A DNA stretch of 64,000 nucleotides, from NCBI RefSeq assembly GCF_001653755.1, contig NZ_CP015125.1, positions 1,114,001 to 1,178,000 of the forward strand, in the 5' to 3' direction. Positions 8,489-16,878 of the stretch are shown here, in pieces. Source of the DNA: Dokdonia donghaensis DSW-1 (GTDB taxonomy: Bacteria > Bacteroidota > Bacteroidia > Flavobacteriales > Flavobacteriaceae). A model generated the notes under the pieces. It saw nothing but the letters and a program-made list of their open reading frames with translations, ran no database searches and was not told where the DNA came from. Both the position numbers and the translations under genes were made by a program. Within the stretch, counting starts at the first letter, position 1; the number at the start of each line of letters is the position of its first letter.

Positions 8489-9556
8489 TTAAAATTCTTT
8501 AAACCTGTTGTCTAGCAAGAAGTCGTTATCTGTAAGTGTTTTAAGAAAAGTAATGATTTTTTCTTTTTCATCTTGGGTAATATCTAGGCCTAGCGTGCCA
8601 TCTGGGCGCACTAGAAGTGGGTCTAGATTATCACTAGCAGTAACACCATTCGTATAAAAGTCTAGTACATCTTGTAGTGACTGCAATCTACCATCGTGCA
8701 TATATGGAAAGGTGATCTCTATATTACGTAAACTGGGTACTTTAAACTTTCTATTATCTTCTGGCAACCCAGTAACACGCTCCCTGCCTATATCATTAAA
8801 TGCTGGGTCTATGGCTAGTCCATTATTGCGATATGTCTGGTCTGTTTGCAAGGTGCCTGCGTGACAGCTAGCACACTTAGCATCAAAGAGAATACGACCC
8901 GCATCTTCATCTGGGGTAAGTGTGACGGCCTCACCACGTTCCCACTTGTCATATTTTGAGTTTGCACTTATCATCATCACTATAAATTGTGATAATGCCT
9001 TAAATGTGCGCTCTGTAGTAATCTCTTGGTCACCAAAAGCATTTGCATATAACTGCGGATAGTTGTCATCATCACGCAGTTTATTAAGCACATTAGAGAT
9101 GGTTTCGTTCATTTCCTTTTCTGCAGTTATGGGGATAATAAATTGCGAGTCTAAAAACGTTGCGGCACCATCCCAAGTAAAGTCTGCCATAAATGCTAGG
9201 TTATGTAACGGCTGTGCATTGCGACTACCTATTTGCCCATCTACACCGTGACTGGTGATATGTGTATGATGGGTAAATGCAAACTCTTGTATGTGACAAA
9301 AACCACAAGAAACAACTCCATCTGAAGCGAGCCTGCCGTCAAAAAATAGTCTTTTACCCAGCTCAAAGCCTTGCTCTGTAGGTGGATTTTGGGTAACGTC
9401 ATACGTACTCTCCGGAAAATTAGAAGGGATCTCAAAATTAAGCGCAGGATTTGGTAACGGCGTGTAGCCATCATCTGTCATTACGCTAGTGTCATCTGTG
9501 CCTTCTGTAGAGCAGGAGATTGAGATGAAAAGCAGTATGTATAATAGTTGTTTCAT
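8489..9556 (-). CDS. MbnH/MauG-like dihaem cytochrome c peroxidase lipoprotein
   Basis: A 355-residue periplasm-facing lipoprotein (lipobox ISISC, Cys15) with two c-type haem sites: CGFCH at 84-88 and CASCH at 228-232. This is the bacterial dihaem peroxidase / MauG fold. Its start codon directly abuts the stop of the MbnP-like gene (9557), and that pairing is the mark of MbnH. In the characterised pair from methane oxidisers, MbnH oxidises a Trp of MbnP to kynurenine, allowing copper binding (family knowledge). No methanobactin genes are seen here. It is the last gene of a five-gene operon. An ordinary peroxide-detoxifying CCP is the alternative, less likely given the neighbour. Confidence 0.88.
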   Translation of the reverse strand: MKQLLYILLFISISCSTEGTDDTSVMTDDGYTPLPNPALNFEIPSNFPESTYDVTQNPPTEQGFELGKRLFFDGRLASDGVVSCGFCHIQEFAFTHHTHITSHGVDGQIGSRNAQPLHNLAFMADFTWDGAATFLDSQFIIPITAEKEMNETISNVLNKLRDDDNYPQLYANAFGDQEITTERTFKALSQFIVMMISANSKYDKWERGEAVTLTPDEDAGRILFDAKCASCHAGTLQTDQTYRNNGLAIDPAFNDIGRERVTGLPEDNRKFKVPSLRNIEITFPYMHDGRLQSLQDVLDFYTNGVTASDNLDPLLVRPDGTLGLDITQDEKEKIITFLKTLTDNDFLLDNRFKEF

Positions 9557-10306
9557 TTATTCTATACTAAATGCTGTACGTACATTTTCGGCAATTTTTG
9601 GAGCATTTTCTGGGTCTACTTGTATATCATCTTTGGCTACAAGAGACATTGTATTTGTGCTGTCAAAAATCTTAGCCACATCAAAATTAATAATTTGAGT
9701 TGTGGTGGATGATGCGGTTACCGCTTTCGCGAAAGCGAGATTAATTTCCTTATAATTATCCAGATTAGCACCGTGACTCCCTACGTGATAAGTAAACGGG
9801 TTTGCATCATCTGTATCTACTGTGGTTGAATAAGTACCTTCAAATTTTAAAAATTTATATCCTGCAGACCACGTCCATAACATACCAGCCTCCTCTGCGG
9901 TAGGAATAAAGTTTACAGAGCCAGACTCAATAGGGTAGCGTGTAGGGTCTACACCAAAACCAAAGTTTATACCCGTATAGTCACCTACTGGGATGCTATC
10001 TAGTAGCGCCGTTTTTATACCTGCCTCGTTTATGATAAAGTAACTTTTATCTACCGGTATCGTATGGACGGTGTTATCTGACCTTGTAAGCTGTATGTTT
10101 GAAATAATATACTTTAGTTCTGAAACGCTGTACCCTTCGCCACTTAGGTTTGCATACGTTTGCGTGTTGAGTGTGAGTGGAGATGACGCAACGGTGTTCT
10201 CAAAGGCTAGGTTTAATGATCCATAAGCCGTACCCATATCATCATTATCTTCATTGCACGACAGCAAGAGGAGTGCGATTGTACATAAAGCGATTATCTG
10301 TTTCAT
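9557..10306 (-). CDS. MbnP-like copper-binding lipoprotein
   Basis: A 249-residue lipoprotein (lipobox LLLSC, Cys17). Family marks: LNLAFENTV early on, the segment SELKYIISNIQL, FIINEAGIKTALLDSIPVGDYTG split over residues 90-112, then MLWTWSAGYKFLKFEG with Trp144 and Trp146, and YHVGSHGANLDN with His174 and His178. In known MbnP a Trp in the corresponding region is converted to kynurenine by MbnH and takes part in copper binding. Which Trp is used here cannot be decided. The palindrome codes for AFAKA at about 191-195. It sits between a propeller-like lipoprotein gene (8 bp gap) and the MbnH-like gene (no gap), so all are likely made together. Confidence 0.85.
   Translation of the reverse strand: MKQIIALCTIALLLLSCNEDNDDMGTAYGSLNLAFENTVASSPLTLNTQTYANLSGEGYSVSELKYIISNIQLTRSDNTVHTIPVDKSYFIINEAGIKTALLDSIPVGDYTGINFGFGVDPTRYPIESGSVNFIPTAEEAGMLWTWSAGYKFLKFEGTYSTTVDTDDANPFTYHVGSHGANLDNYKEINLAFAKAVTASSTTTQIINFDVAKIFDSTNTMSLVAKDDIQVDPENAPKIAENVRTAFSIE
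9722..9737. repeat. Palindrome copy 4 (inside MbnP-like gene)
   Basis: Exact 16-mer; on the coding (minus) strand it is read as AFAKA in NLAFAKAV. Confidence 0.97.
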
Positions 10307-10314
10307 AATATGAT

Positions 10315-11763
10315 TTAGTTAAGTCTTATAATTACGGCATCTGTTGCTCCTTTTGAGGCAACTAGGGGTCCACTTGTGCTATCTGTGTCTCCAGCAATAA
10401 TTAATGTTCCATCTGTAGTGGCGGTGATGCCATAGCCAAAATCTTGACCATTACCGCCAAAGGATTGTTGCTTAATCAACTCGCCGTCTTGATCTACAGA
10501 GACTACCCAGATATCGTTCTGGCCATTGTTAGTCGTTACCTGTCCATCTAGGCTACGCGAGGCACCCGTTATAGCATATCCATCTGGCGTTTGTGTGATA
10601 CTGCGAGTGGTTTCAAAATTGGACCCGCCTAGTGTTTTCTCCCAGAGTAGTTCTCCCTGGTCGCTTAGTTTTACTAGCCATACATCTGCGCTTCCGCGAA
10701 AGTTTGTTACATCTCCATCACTACTTCTCGTATCTCCGGCTAGTAGGTAGGCTCCATCTGGTGTGGTGGTAGCTGTATATGCAATTTCTATCTGGCTTCC
10801 TCCTAGCGATCGCTCCCAGAGTAAATCTCCGCTAGCACTAAGCCTCACTGCCCAGAAGTCATAACTTCCTTGCGAGTCTGATATGTCAAAGTCGTTACTC
10901 TCTGAGTTACCTACCATAAGTATCCCGCCATCTGGTGCTTGTAAAGCCTCATATGATCTATCGTTATTTGTGCCTCCATAATACCTTCTCCACACTAGGT
11001 TACCGTTTGCGTCCAGTTTATGACCCCAAAACTCTCCTACGCCGTGTAGCGTAGCACGCGTATTATCGTTTGTGTTATTTGGGTCTTGTAAACCGTCATT
11101 ACCTTCTCCTTGAGATGCTGTTACGTCTAGAAACCCTGAGGTAAAGAAGCCACCATCTGTAGTCTGTATGAGTCCATATGCCTGATCTGAACCCGAAAAG
11201 CCATAGCTCTTCTGCCAGAGTATATTTCCTTGTGCATCAAGTTTTGCAATCCAGTGATCATAAAAACCTGCATTTTCTGTCATATCACCATCGCTGCTCT
11301 CGCTGTAGCCTAGTATGGCATATCCTCCATCTGTGGTTGTAATTACTTTTGTGCCTCGGCTATCCTCACTGCCGCCATAAGTTTTTGACCACTCTATGGC
11401 ACCATCTTGATCTGCCTTAACAAGCCACAGTTTATTAATCTGGCTGTCATTATCTGTCACGTCACCATCTACACTTTGTGTATGGCCTAAAGCAGCAAAC
11501 CCTCCATCTGGAGTCACTGTAATGGCTTGAAAGGTATCAACCTGGCTTCCGCCATAAATGCTTGTGTATTGCACGGTAAAACCTTCTTCTGGAGTGACGG
11601 TATCGTCTGTGTTTACTACATCATCTGTTATCGTGATATCGTCTGTAAGAAGTTCTTCATCATCTTTACAAGCAATGGCAAGGATGAGGAGTATACAAAG
11701 GGAATAAGTACGCTTTCGCGAAAGCGTAAACCACATCATATTTATAAATTTATTTTTTTTCAT
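10315..11763 (-). CDS. Propeller-like repeat lipoprotein
   Basis: A 482-residue surface or periplasmic lipoprotein. After a lipobox (LILAIAC) and an Asp/Thr-rich linker come about seven repeats of roughly 50-60 residues with the pattern W-x-KTYGGS-x2-D ... TTDGGYAI-x-G-x-S-x-SDGDVT ... D-x-W-x-x-K-L. Such repeats form beta-propellers in other proteins. No catalytic motif is seen and the ligand is unknown. The positively charged n-region of the signal peptide (FTLSRKRTYS) is coded by a copy of the palindrome. The start chosen is the first ATG (MKKNKF); internal ATGs 8 and 9 codons later are also possible. It is third in the MbnP/MbnH operon. Confidence 0.8.
   Translation of the reverse strand: MKKNKFINMMWFTLSRKRTYSLCILLILAIACKDDEELLTDDITITDDVVNTDDTVTPEEGFTVQYTSIYGGSQVDTFQAITVTPDGGFAALGHTQSVDGDVTDNDSQINKLWLVKADQDGAIEWSKTYGGSEDSRGTKVITTTDGGYAILGYSESSDGDMTENAGFYDHWIAKLDAQGNILWQKSYGFSGSDQAYGLIQTTDGGFFTSGFLDVTASQGEGNDGLQDPNNTNDNTRATLHGVGEFWGHKLDANGNLVWRRYYGGTNNDRSYEALQAPDGGILMVGNSESNDFDISDSQGSYDFWAVRLSASGDLLWERSLGGSQIEIAYTATTTPDGAYLLAGDTRSSDGDVTNFRGSADVWLVKLSDQGELLWEKTLGGSNFETTRSITQTPDGYAITGASRSLDGQVTTNNGQNDIWVVSVDQDGELIKQQSFGGNGQDFGYGITATTDGTLIIAGDTDSTSGPLVASKGATDAVIIRLN
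11711..11726. repeat. Palindrome copy 5 (in signal-peptide codons)
   Basis: Exact 16-mer with TA on both sides (20-bp palindrome 11709-11728). Read as Thr-Leu-Ser-Arg-Lys-Arg, giving the basic n-region of the lipoprotein signal. Confidence 0.97.
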
Positions 11764-11765
11764 AA

Positions 11766-13007
11766 TTAAGTGCCAGATTTACGAATGATAAAGAGGCCCC
11801 GAGAGATATCTGAAATGATAATGTTACCACTATCAAAATAAGGGTAAACACTCCAAGCCCCACTAAACTCTGTAGCATCATTTTCTGGGTGTGTGTCAAA
11901 AGAACCAATATCTGTTATACTCTCGAGACTACTGCCGCTTATATCTGCAATGCGTAGCCCTGCGGTGTAATTAGTTAAGTATAAATCAAAATCTTTTACA
12001 TAAAGATTGTGGTCTATGGCCTGTGTAGGGCCAAAATATGGACCGGTGTAAACGGGGTTGTCTAGATCTGTAAGATCAAATACGAGTGTTCTTGAGTTGA
12101 ATCCGAATTCGGTTTCATCAAACTCATCATTTGCATAGTAAATTGTATGGCTCTCATCAAACCAGCCTTGATGTATGTAGCCTACATTATCTTGATTTAC
12201 GGTGGCGATAAGTTGTGGGTTATCTTTATCTGTCACATCTGCTATGACTACAACATCTTCATTACTGGCGAGTAAAATCTCTCGCCCTACATAATCTATA
12301 TCTGGACCGTTGTAAGTCACTACTTGGGCGTCGTGTGTATAACCAGATCCTTCATAACCCCCTGCTGCAGTAGGACTCGTGGGTGTACTTATATCTATAA
12401 AATGAGGACCTCCTAAAAATGTTTCTGTACCTACAACATATGCAAAACCTGAATCTTCATTTATAACAATATTATGGGCGTTGCCTATGTCTGTGTATAG
12501 TGCATCTGCATCAAAGGTTATGGGTGTGTTTTGTGCATTACGCAATCTTGTGAGGTCAAAAACTTGCATCCCGTGGTTTGCTGCCTCACTCACAATAAAT
12601 GCGTGGTCATTATACACCTTAATATCTCTCCATCTTGAGTTTATAGATGCCGTAGGGAGTTTACCTATAATGGTAGGGTTTTGAGCATTTGTTATATCTA
12701 TAAAAATGGTGCTCACCTGGCCTCCTAGAATAGCATATTCTCGTGATGTTGTAGCATCTGTCCAGCCCCAGATGTCATTAAAGCCTGGTTCTCCTATAGT
12801 CTCTCGTGATAGATGCGACATAAGATCATAGTTTGCACAAGGGTAGATATCTGCCATTCCATTATCGCAGGGTGTGCGTACAAGTATATCTGTAACTACT
12901 TGTTCTGGTGTGGTAGGCTCTTCGGGTACTGGTAACCCTGTAGCATCATCATCTTTACAAGAGAGAACGAGAAGTGCTAGAATGAGTATGTAAGAGGTTA
13001 TCTTCAT
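11766..13007 (-). CDS. Choice-of-anchor-B family lipoprotein
   Basis: A 413-residue lipoprotein (lipobox LVLSC) of the choice-of-anchor-B family, built from LVIVD-like repeats that likely form a propeller. It starts with a conserved CDNGMADIYPCANYDL segment and has WGWTD, REYAILG, FIDITNAQNPTIIGKLPT, SHDAQ-like THDAQVVTYNGPD, and HQGWFDE motifs. Members differ in how they are anchored; here it is a lipid anchor. It is closely related to the product of the upstream gene, with which it overlaps by 4 bp, so the two look like a tandem duplication with different anchors. Function is not established; a role with the MbnP/MbnH pair is inferred from the operon only. Confidence 0.85.
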   Translation of the reverse strand: MKITSYILILALLVLSCKDDDATGLPVPEEPTTPEQVVTDILVRTPCDNGMADIYPCANYDLMSHLSRETIGEPGFNDIWGWTDATTSREYAILGGQVSTIFIDITNAQNPTIIGKLPTASINSRWRDIKVYNDHAFIVSEAANHGMQVFDLTRLRNAQNTPITFDADALYTDIGNAHNIVINEDSGFAYVVGTETFLGGPHFIDISTPTSPTAAGGYEGSGYTHDAQVVTYNGPDIDYVGREILLASNEDVVVIADVTDKDNPQLIATVNQDNVGYIHQGWFDESHTIYYANDEFDETEFGFNSRTLVFDLTDLDNPVYTGPYFGPTQAIDHNLYVKDFDLYLTNYTAGLRIADISGSSLESITDIGSFDTHPENDATEFSGAWSVYPYFDSGNIIISDISRGLFIIRKSGT

Positions 13008-14431
13008 TGTACAATTAGTCGTGTAGTGCTGTGTTCTGTTTTTACAAAGTAAACACCTTTATTTAATTCTCTAACAGATATGGTGCCATCCTCAAGGAGT
13101 GTCTTTGCAATAACTATTTGTCCAAGAACATTGTAAATCTTTACATCGCCTATAGTTTTATTACTAGAAAGATGTACTTCATCTATTGCAGGATTTGGGT
13201 ATATGGCTACCGAGATATCTTGGTTATCTATATCATTAACGCCTAGAGAGCTGTTTTGTTTTACAAGAAAAAAACCACCGCCTCCACTTAGCACGATGTT
13301 ACCACTCTCAAAATAAGGATATACATTCCAAAGTCCGCCACCAAATCCCGCCGAATCATTTGCAGGATAAGTGTCAAAGAAGCCCATCTCTTCTATACTA
13401 CCATTTTCTATACCTGAAATATTGATAAGTCTCATCCCTGCACGATAGTTTGATAAATAAAAAAGATCACCTAGTACATAGCCGTTGTGGTCTATTGCCT
13501 CAGTGGGGCCTTCATACTCAAAAGACAATACAGGGTTGTCAAGATCATTAAAGTCAAAAACAATAGTTCTAGTGTTAAAACCAAAGTCTATTTCATCTGT
13601 TTCATCACCTAGTAAAAAGTATCTTTGGTCTTCTGTAAACCAGCCTTGATGTGTATAGCCTATAGTAGGGTAGGTAATTGTTGAAATCTCAACGGGATTA
13701 GCTTTATCTGTTATATCTACAAGTGCGACAATATTTGCATTGCTTCCTATAAGTATTTCTCTACCTGTATAATCTGTGTCTGGACCGCTATAAGTTACTA
13801 CCTGTGCATCGTGACTGTAATTGTTAAGCCCATAACCTCCAGCTGCCGTAGGATTTGTGGGGTCAGAAATATCTATGAAATGAGGTCCTCCGTTAAAGGT
13901 TTGTGTACCCACGGCATATGCATATCCGCTCTCAGGATTGATTACAATATTATGTGCATTACCAAAGCCATCATAGTGAGCGTCTTCTGTAAAAGTTACA
14001 GGAGTAGCAGTTATGTCTGTAAGTCTTGTGAGGTCAAAAACTTGCATACCGTGGCCATTTGCTTCACTTACTATATAAGCGTGATTTTCATAAACCTTAA
14101 TATCTCTCCATACACTTTCTGTAGTGTGCGTAGGCAAAGTACCTATAAGAACAATTTCATTTGGGTTTGATATATCTACAAAAGCAGTACCGTTGCGTAA
14201 GCCTATTATGGCGTACTCTTTACCATCATCTGGATTAGTCCATCCCCAGCTGTCATTTACAAATGTAGTGTTGAGGTCTGCCTCAGAAAGTCTGTCTTGA
14301 AGATCAAAACCAAAACAAGGAAACTCACCCGCCATTCCATTCTCACAAGGTGTTTGACTAGATAATAGCGTTACCTGAAAAAGTGTAAAAAGAATTGCAA
14401 GTAGAATGTTTAGAGTAATTTGTAATCTCAT
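13004..14431 (-). CDS. Choice-of-anchor-B family protein with T9SS sorting domain
   Basis: A 475-residue secreted protein. N-terminal signal peptide (about 26 residues), then CENGMAGEFPCFGFDL and the same repeat pattern as its downstream neighbour (WGWTNP, YAIIGL, FVDISNPNEIVLIGTLPT, YSHDAQVVTYSGPD, HQGWFTE). The last 75 or so residues are a type A T9SS sorting domain: VAIYPNPAIDEVHL, VKIYNVLGQIV, LNKGVYFVK. It would cross the outer membrane by the type IX system and be released or attached to the surface. First gene of the five-gene operon reading down to 8489; overlaps the next by 4 bp (ATGA-type). Confidence 0.87.
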   Translation of the reverse strand: MRLQITLNILLAILFTLFQVTLLSSQTPCENGMAGEFPCFGFDLQDRLSEADLNTTFVNDSWGWTNPDDGKEYAIIGLRNGTAFVDISNPNEIVLIGTLPTHTTESVWRDIKVYENHAYIVSEANGHGMQVFDLTRLTDITATPVTFTEDAHYDGFGNAHNIVINPESGYAYAVGTQTFNGGPHFIDISDPTNPTAAGGYGLNNYSHDAQVVTYSGPDTDYTGREILIGSNANIVALVDITDKANPVEISTITYPTIGYTHQGWFTEDQRYFLLGDETDEIDFGFNTRTIVFDFNDLDNPVLSFEYEGPTEAIDHNGYVLGDLFYLSNYRAGMRLINISGIENGSIEEMGFFDTYPANDSAGFGGGLWNVYPYFESGNIVLSGGGGFFLVKQNSSLGVNDIDNQDISVAIYPNPAIDEVHLSSNKTIGDVKIYNVLGQIVIAKTLLEDGTISVRELNKGVYFVKTEHSTTRLIVQ

Positions 14432-14540
14432 AGGTGGAGGATTAGAATAGATAAATATACTAATGCAACAAGTGAGATGAGTAATTCCCTACAAAGGATT
14501 ACTCTATTTAACACTTACCTAGCTGTCAAATTAGTTTTTA

Positions 14541-14572
14541 TTGATCTTTAGAAATAGGTTTGATTATCTTTG
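14541..14572 (+). promoter_or_regulatory. Promoter of thiL, probably leaderless
   Basis: TTG at 14541-14543, a 21-bp spacer, then TATCTTTG at 14565-14572. The ATG is at 14578, only 5 nt beyond the -7 box, so transcription should begin at or next to the start codon. Confidence 0.75.
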
Positions 14573-14577
14573 CGGCT

Positions 14578-15630
14578 ATGTTAGAAGATAAAAATCAAGA
14601 GCGCACATCATTATCAGAATTAGGTGAGTTTGGACTTATAGATCACCTTACTAAACACTTTAAAATACACCATACATCTACTGTAAAAGGTGTTGGTGAT
14701 GATGCTGCAATTCTCAATTTTTCAAATGAGCAGGTTGTGGTTACTACAGATTTGCTTATAGAAGGGGTGCATTTTGATCTAAGCTATGTGCCTTTAAAAC
14801 ACCTTGGGTACAAAGCAGTAATGGTAAATCTATCTGATGTATATGCGATGAATGCAGAAGCTACACAGATAACCGTATCAATAGCAGTTTCTAATAGATT
14901 TCCCCTAGAGGCAATAGAGGAGTTATATGCAGGTATACAAACTGCGTGTAATAATTATAAGGTAGACCTTGTGGGAGGAGATACAACCTCGTCTAATGTA
15001 GGTCTCGTTATAAGTGTTACTGCTCTAGGAAAAGCAATACCTGAGGAAATTACTAAGCGATCTACCGCAAAGGCTGGTGATTTACTTGTAGTATCTGGAG
15101 ATGTAGGAGCAGCATATATGGGGCTGCAAATCTTAGAAAGAGAGAAAGCTGTTTTTAAAGTAAACCCAAGTAGCCAGCCAGACCTTGAGCAATATAGTTA
15201 TCTTATAGAAAGACAACTTAAGCCAGAAGCACGTAAGGATGTAAAATCTATCTTACAATCCCTAGAAGTACTGCCTACATCAATGATAGATGTGAGTGAT
15301 GGCTTGTCATCAGAGATATTGCACATCTGTAAAAATTCAGGTGTTGGATGTAATCTGTATGAGGATAAGATTCCGTTAGATCCACAAGTGATAAGTAGCT
15401 GTGAAGAGTTTGAACTTGATAGCACAACCATCGCACTAAGTGGTGGAGAAGATTATGAGTTGCTGTTTACTATTAAACAGGAAGACTTTCCAAAAATTAA
15501 GGCAAACCCTAATTTTTCAATCATAGGTCATATGACCGAAGAAAAAGAAGGAGCTCACCTTATAACAAGAGCAAATACTAAGATACCTCTTATAGCTCGT
15601 GGTTGGAATGCACTTTCTAGCGAAGACTAG
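14578..15630 (+). CDS. thiL: Thiamine-monophosphate kinase ThiL
   Basis: Cytoplasmic ATP-dependent kinase turning thiamine phosphate into thiamine diphosphate, the active cofactor. 350 residues, normal length. Family motifs: GVGDDAAIL near 30, the metal-binding TTDLLIEGVHFDL, NLSDVYAMNAEA, VGGDTTSS, DVSDGLSSE, and GGEDYELLFT. The frame is open back to a TTG at 14560, but ATG 14578 is the natural start: the codons before it are the -7 promoter box. It converges with the small zinc-ribbon gene, overlapping it by 4 bp. Confidence 0.95.
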   Translation: MLEDKNQERTSLSELGEFGLIDHLTKHFKIHHTSTVKGVGDDAAILNFSNEQVVVTTDLLIEGVHFDLSYVPLKHLGYKAVMVNLSDVYAMNAEATQITVSIAVSNRFPLEAIEELYAGIQTACNNYKVDLVGGDTTSSNVGLVISVTALGKAIPEEITKRSTAKAGDLLVVSGDVGAAYMGLQILEREKAVFKVNPSSQPDLEQYSYLIERQLKPEARKDVKSILQSLEVLPTSMIDVSDGLSSEILHICKNSGVGCNLYEDKIPLDPQVISSCEEFELDSTTIALSGGEDYELLFTIKQEDFPKIKANPNFSIIGHMTEEKEGAHLITRANTKIPLIARGWNALSSED

Positions 15631-15881
15631 GAAGTACGTGACATTTTAGTGATGTAAAAATTTTCGTACACCTCGTTAATGCGACGCATTTTTGGGGTAA
15701 GTGGGGTGTAGTGACCGTAACCATCTAGCGTATATTGTTTCTTGCAGTGCGTGCACTCAAATTCTTTTAAATGTGACTGGTAACGCTTTGTAAGACGATA
15801 CTTGTGTCCGAAAATTTTGCAAGCAACAGCGGCTAGTTGATTTCTTTTAGGTTGTAGGGGGGTAAGTTCTATGGATTTCAT
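15627..15881 (-). CDS. Small putative zinc-ribbon protein
   Basis: An 84-residue soluble protein, function unknown. The segment VACKIFGHKYRL followed by FECTHCKKQYTLDGYGHYTPL contains one clear CxxC plus Cys and His upstream, which could bind a metal; the pattern resembles the small CKxFGH proteins (DUF1660-like) found in many genomes. Its last codons overlap thiL on the other strand. A promoter with TTG 15931-15929 and TTACTTTG 15908-15901 precedes it. Confidence in the gene is good, in any role low. Confidence 0.75.
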   Translation of the reverse strand: MKSIELTPLQPKRNQLAAVACKIFGHKYRLTKRYQSHLKEFECTHCKKQYTLDGYGHYTPLTPKMRRINEVYENFYITKMSRTS

Positions 15882-15900
15882 TTATTATGATTTGGGATAA

Positions 15901-15931
15901 CAAAGTAAATAAATATCTGTGAAATACACAA
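15901..15931 (-). promoter_or_regulatory. Promoter of the small zinc-ribbon gene
   Basis: Minus-strand TTG at 15931-15929, a 20-bp spacer, then TTACTTTG at 15908-15901 (7 of 8 positions fit TAnnTTTG with free n). Confidence 0.55.
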
Positions 15932-16037
15932 ATTTACCGACCAAAAGCACTAAAATTAATTTATATGTTAAAGTGTTTTAACTATTTACAAGTAGTGAAA
16001 GTATAAAATGCCTTATTAGTTTTTACCTACTTTAGGT

Positions 16038-16829
16038 CTAATCCCGACTTGAAGATGTTGTTACAAATTCTTCCAGAAGCTGCGCCACTAGTTCTGTGTG
16101 TGAGATATGAGACATATGGCCGCTATCTATGATTTTAAAAAATGCTATGTCTTTTTCAAAGTGATCTTTATGAGTTTCTGCATTTATAATCCAGTCTGTA
16201 GCTCCTAGTATCATTCCTTGTGCAAAGGGAGCTTTTTTCCAGAAAGTGCTGAGGTCCTCACGTACTTGCATTCCACTATTTGCTGCAATATATCCTTGTA
16301 CAGGAGTTTTTAACGCGTGATCTAGGGCTTCACTTATTTGATCGTGGTTGTTTGCTTTTGTCTTGGGATCAAAAAGATTTGTAAAAGACATACGTACTAG
16401 CTGCTCGTACTGTGTTTTTGCCATCTTATTTGCCCTTGTGCGCAATGCTACGCGCTCATCGTCATCTGGTAGTGGTGTTGAGTTAAGTAAACATAGTGAT
16501 GTGATACGTTCTGGTTGCGCTTTCGCGAAAGCGAGACCCACATAACCACCCATAGAGTGGCCTACTAGATGCATTTTTTTGATTGCTAGAGTGTTAGCCA
16601 CTGTTTGTACAGCGGCCGCCATATCTTCCATAGTGTGGACATACCCAGTATTACCAGAAGCGCCGTGTCCCAAAAGGTCAATACAAATGACTCTATGTCG
16701 TGATGCAAGTTTACTTTGTATAGCGTCCCACATAGTATGGTTTTCAAGAAAACCGTGAAGCAAAATAATAGGTGTGCCAGATCCTGTATCTGTATAAAAA
16801 ATGGAAGCACCTTTGTGGTTAATGGTCAT
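16038..16829 (-). CDS. Alpha/beta-fold hydrolase
   Basis: A soluble hydrolase of about 263 residues. Motifs: oxyanion-hole LLHGFLEN, strand DLLGHGASGNTG, nucleophile elbow GHSMGGYVG, and a C-terminal DSGHMSHIS giving the catalytic His. These fit carboxylesterase or BioH/MenH-like enzymes; the substrate is unknown. I use ATG at 16829 (MTINHKG); the frame extends to a TTG at 16850, but that overlaps the -7 promoter box. The palindrome is read as AFAKA in GLAFAKAQPERI, right after the nucleophile helix. It is divergent from brnQ with promoters packed between. Confidence 0.88.
   Translation of the reverse strand: MTINHKGASIFYTDTGSGTPIILLHGFLENHTMWDAIQSKLASRHRVICIDLLGHGASGNTGYVHTMEDMAAAVQTVANTLAIKKMHLVGHSMGGYVGLAFAKAQPERITSLCLLNSTPLPDDDERVALRTRANKMAKTQYEQLVRMSFTNLFDPKTKANNHDQISEALDHALKTPVQGYIAANSGMQVREDLSTFWKKAPFAQGMILGATDWIINAETHKDHFEKDIAFFKIIDSGHMSHISHTELVAQLLEEFVTTSSSRD
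16518..16533. repeat. Palindrome copy 6 (inside hydrolase gene)
   Basis: Exact 16-mer, coding AFAKA on the minus strand in the helix after the catalytic Ser. Confidence 0.97.
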
Positions 16830-16847
16830 TAGTTCTATATTGGAGGG

Positions 16848-16878
16848 CAAATATCAAGCAACCTATGAGAATGACCAA
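16848..16878 (-). promoter_or_regulatory. Promoter of the alpha/beta hydrolase gene
   Basis: Minus-strand TTG 16878-16876, 20-bp spacer, GATATTTG 16855-16848 (7 of 8 to consensus). It overlaps the first codons of brnQ on the other strand. Confidence 0.6.
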
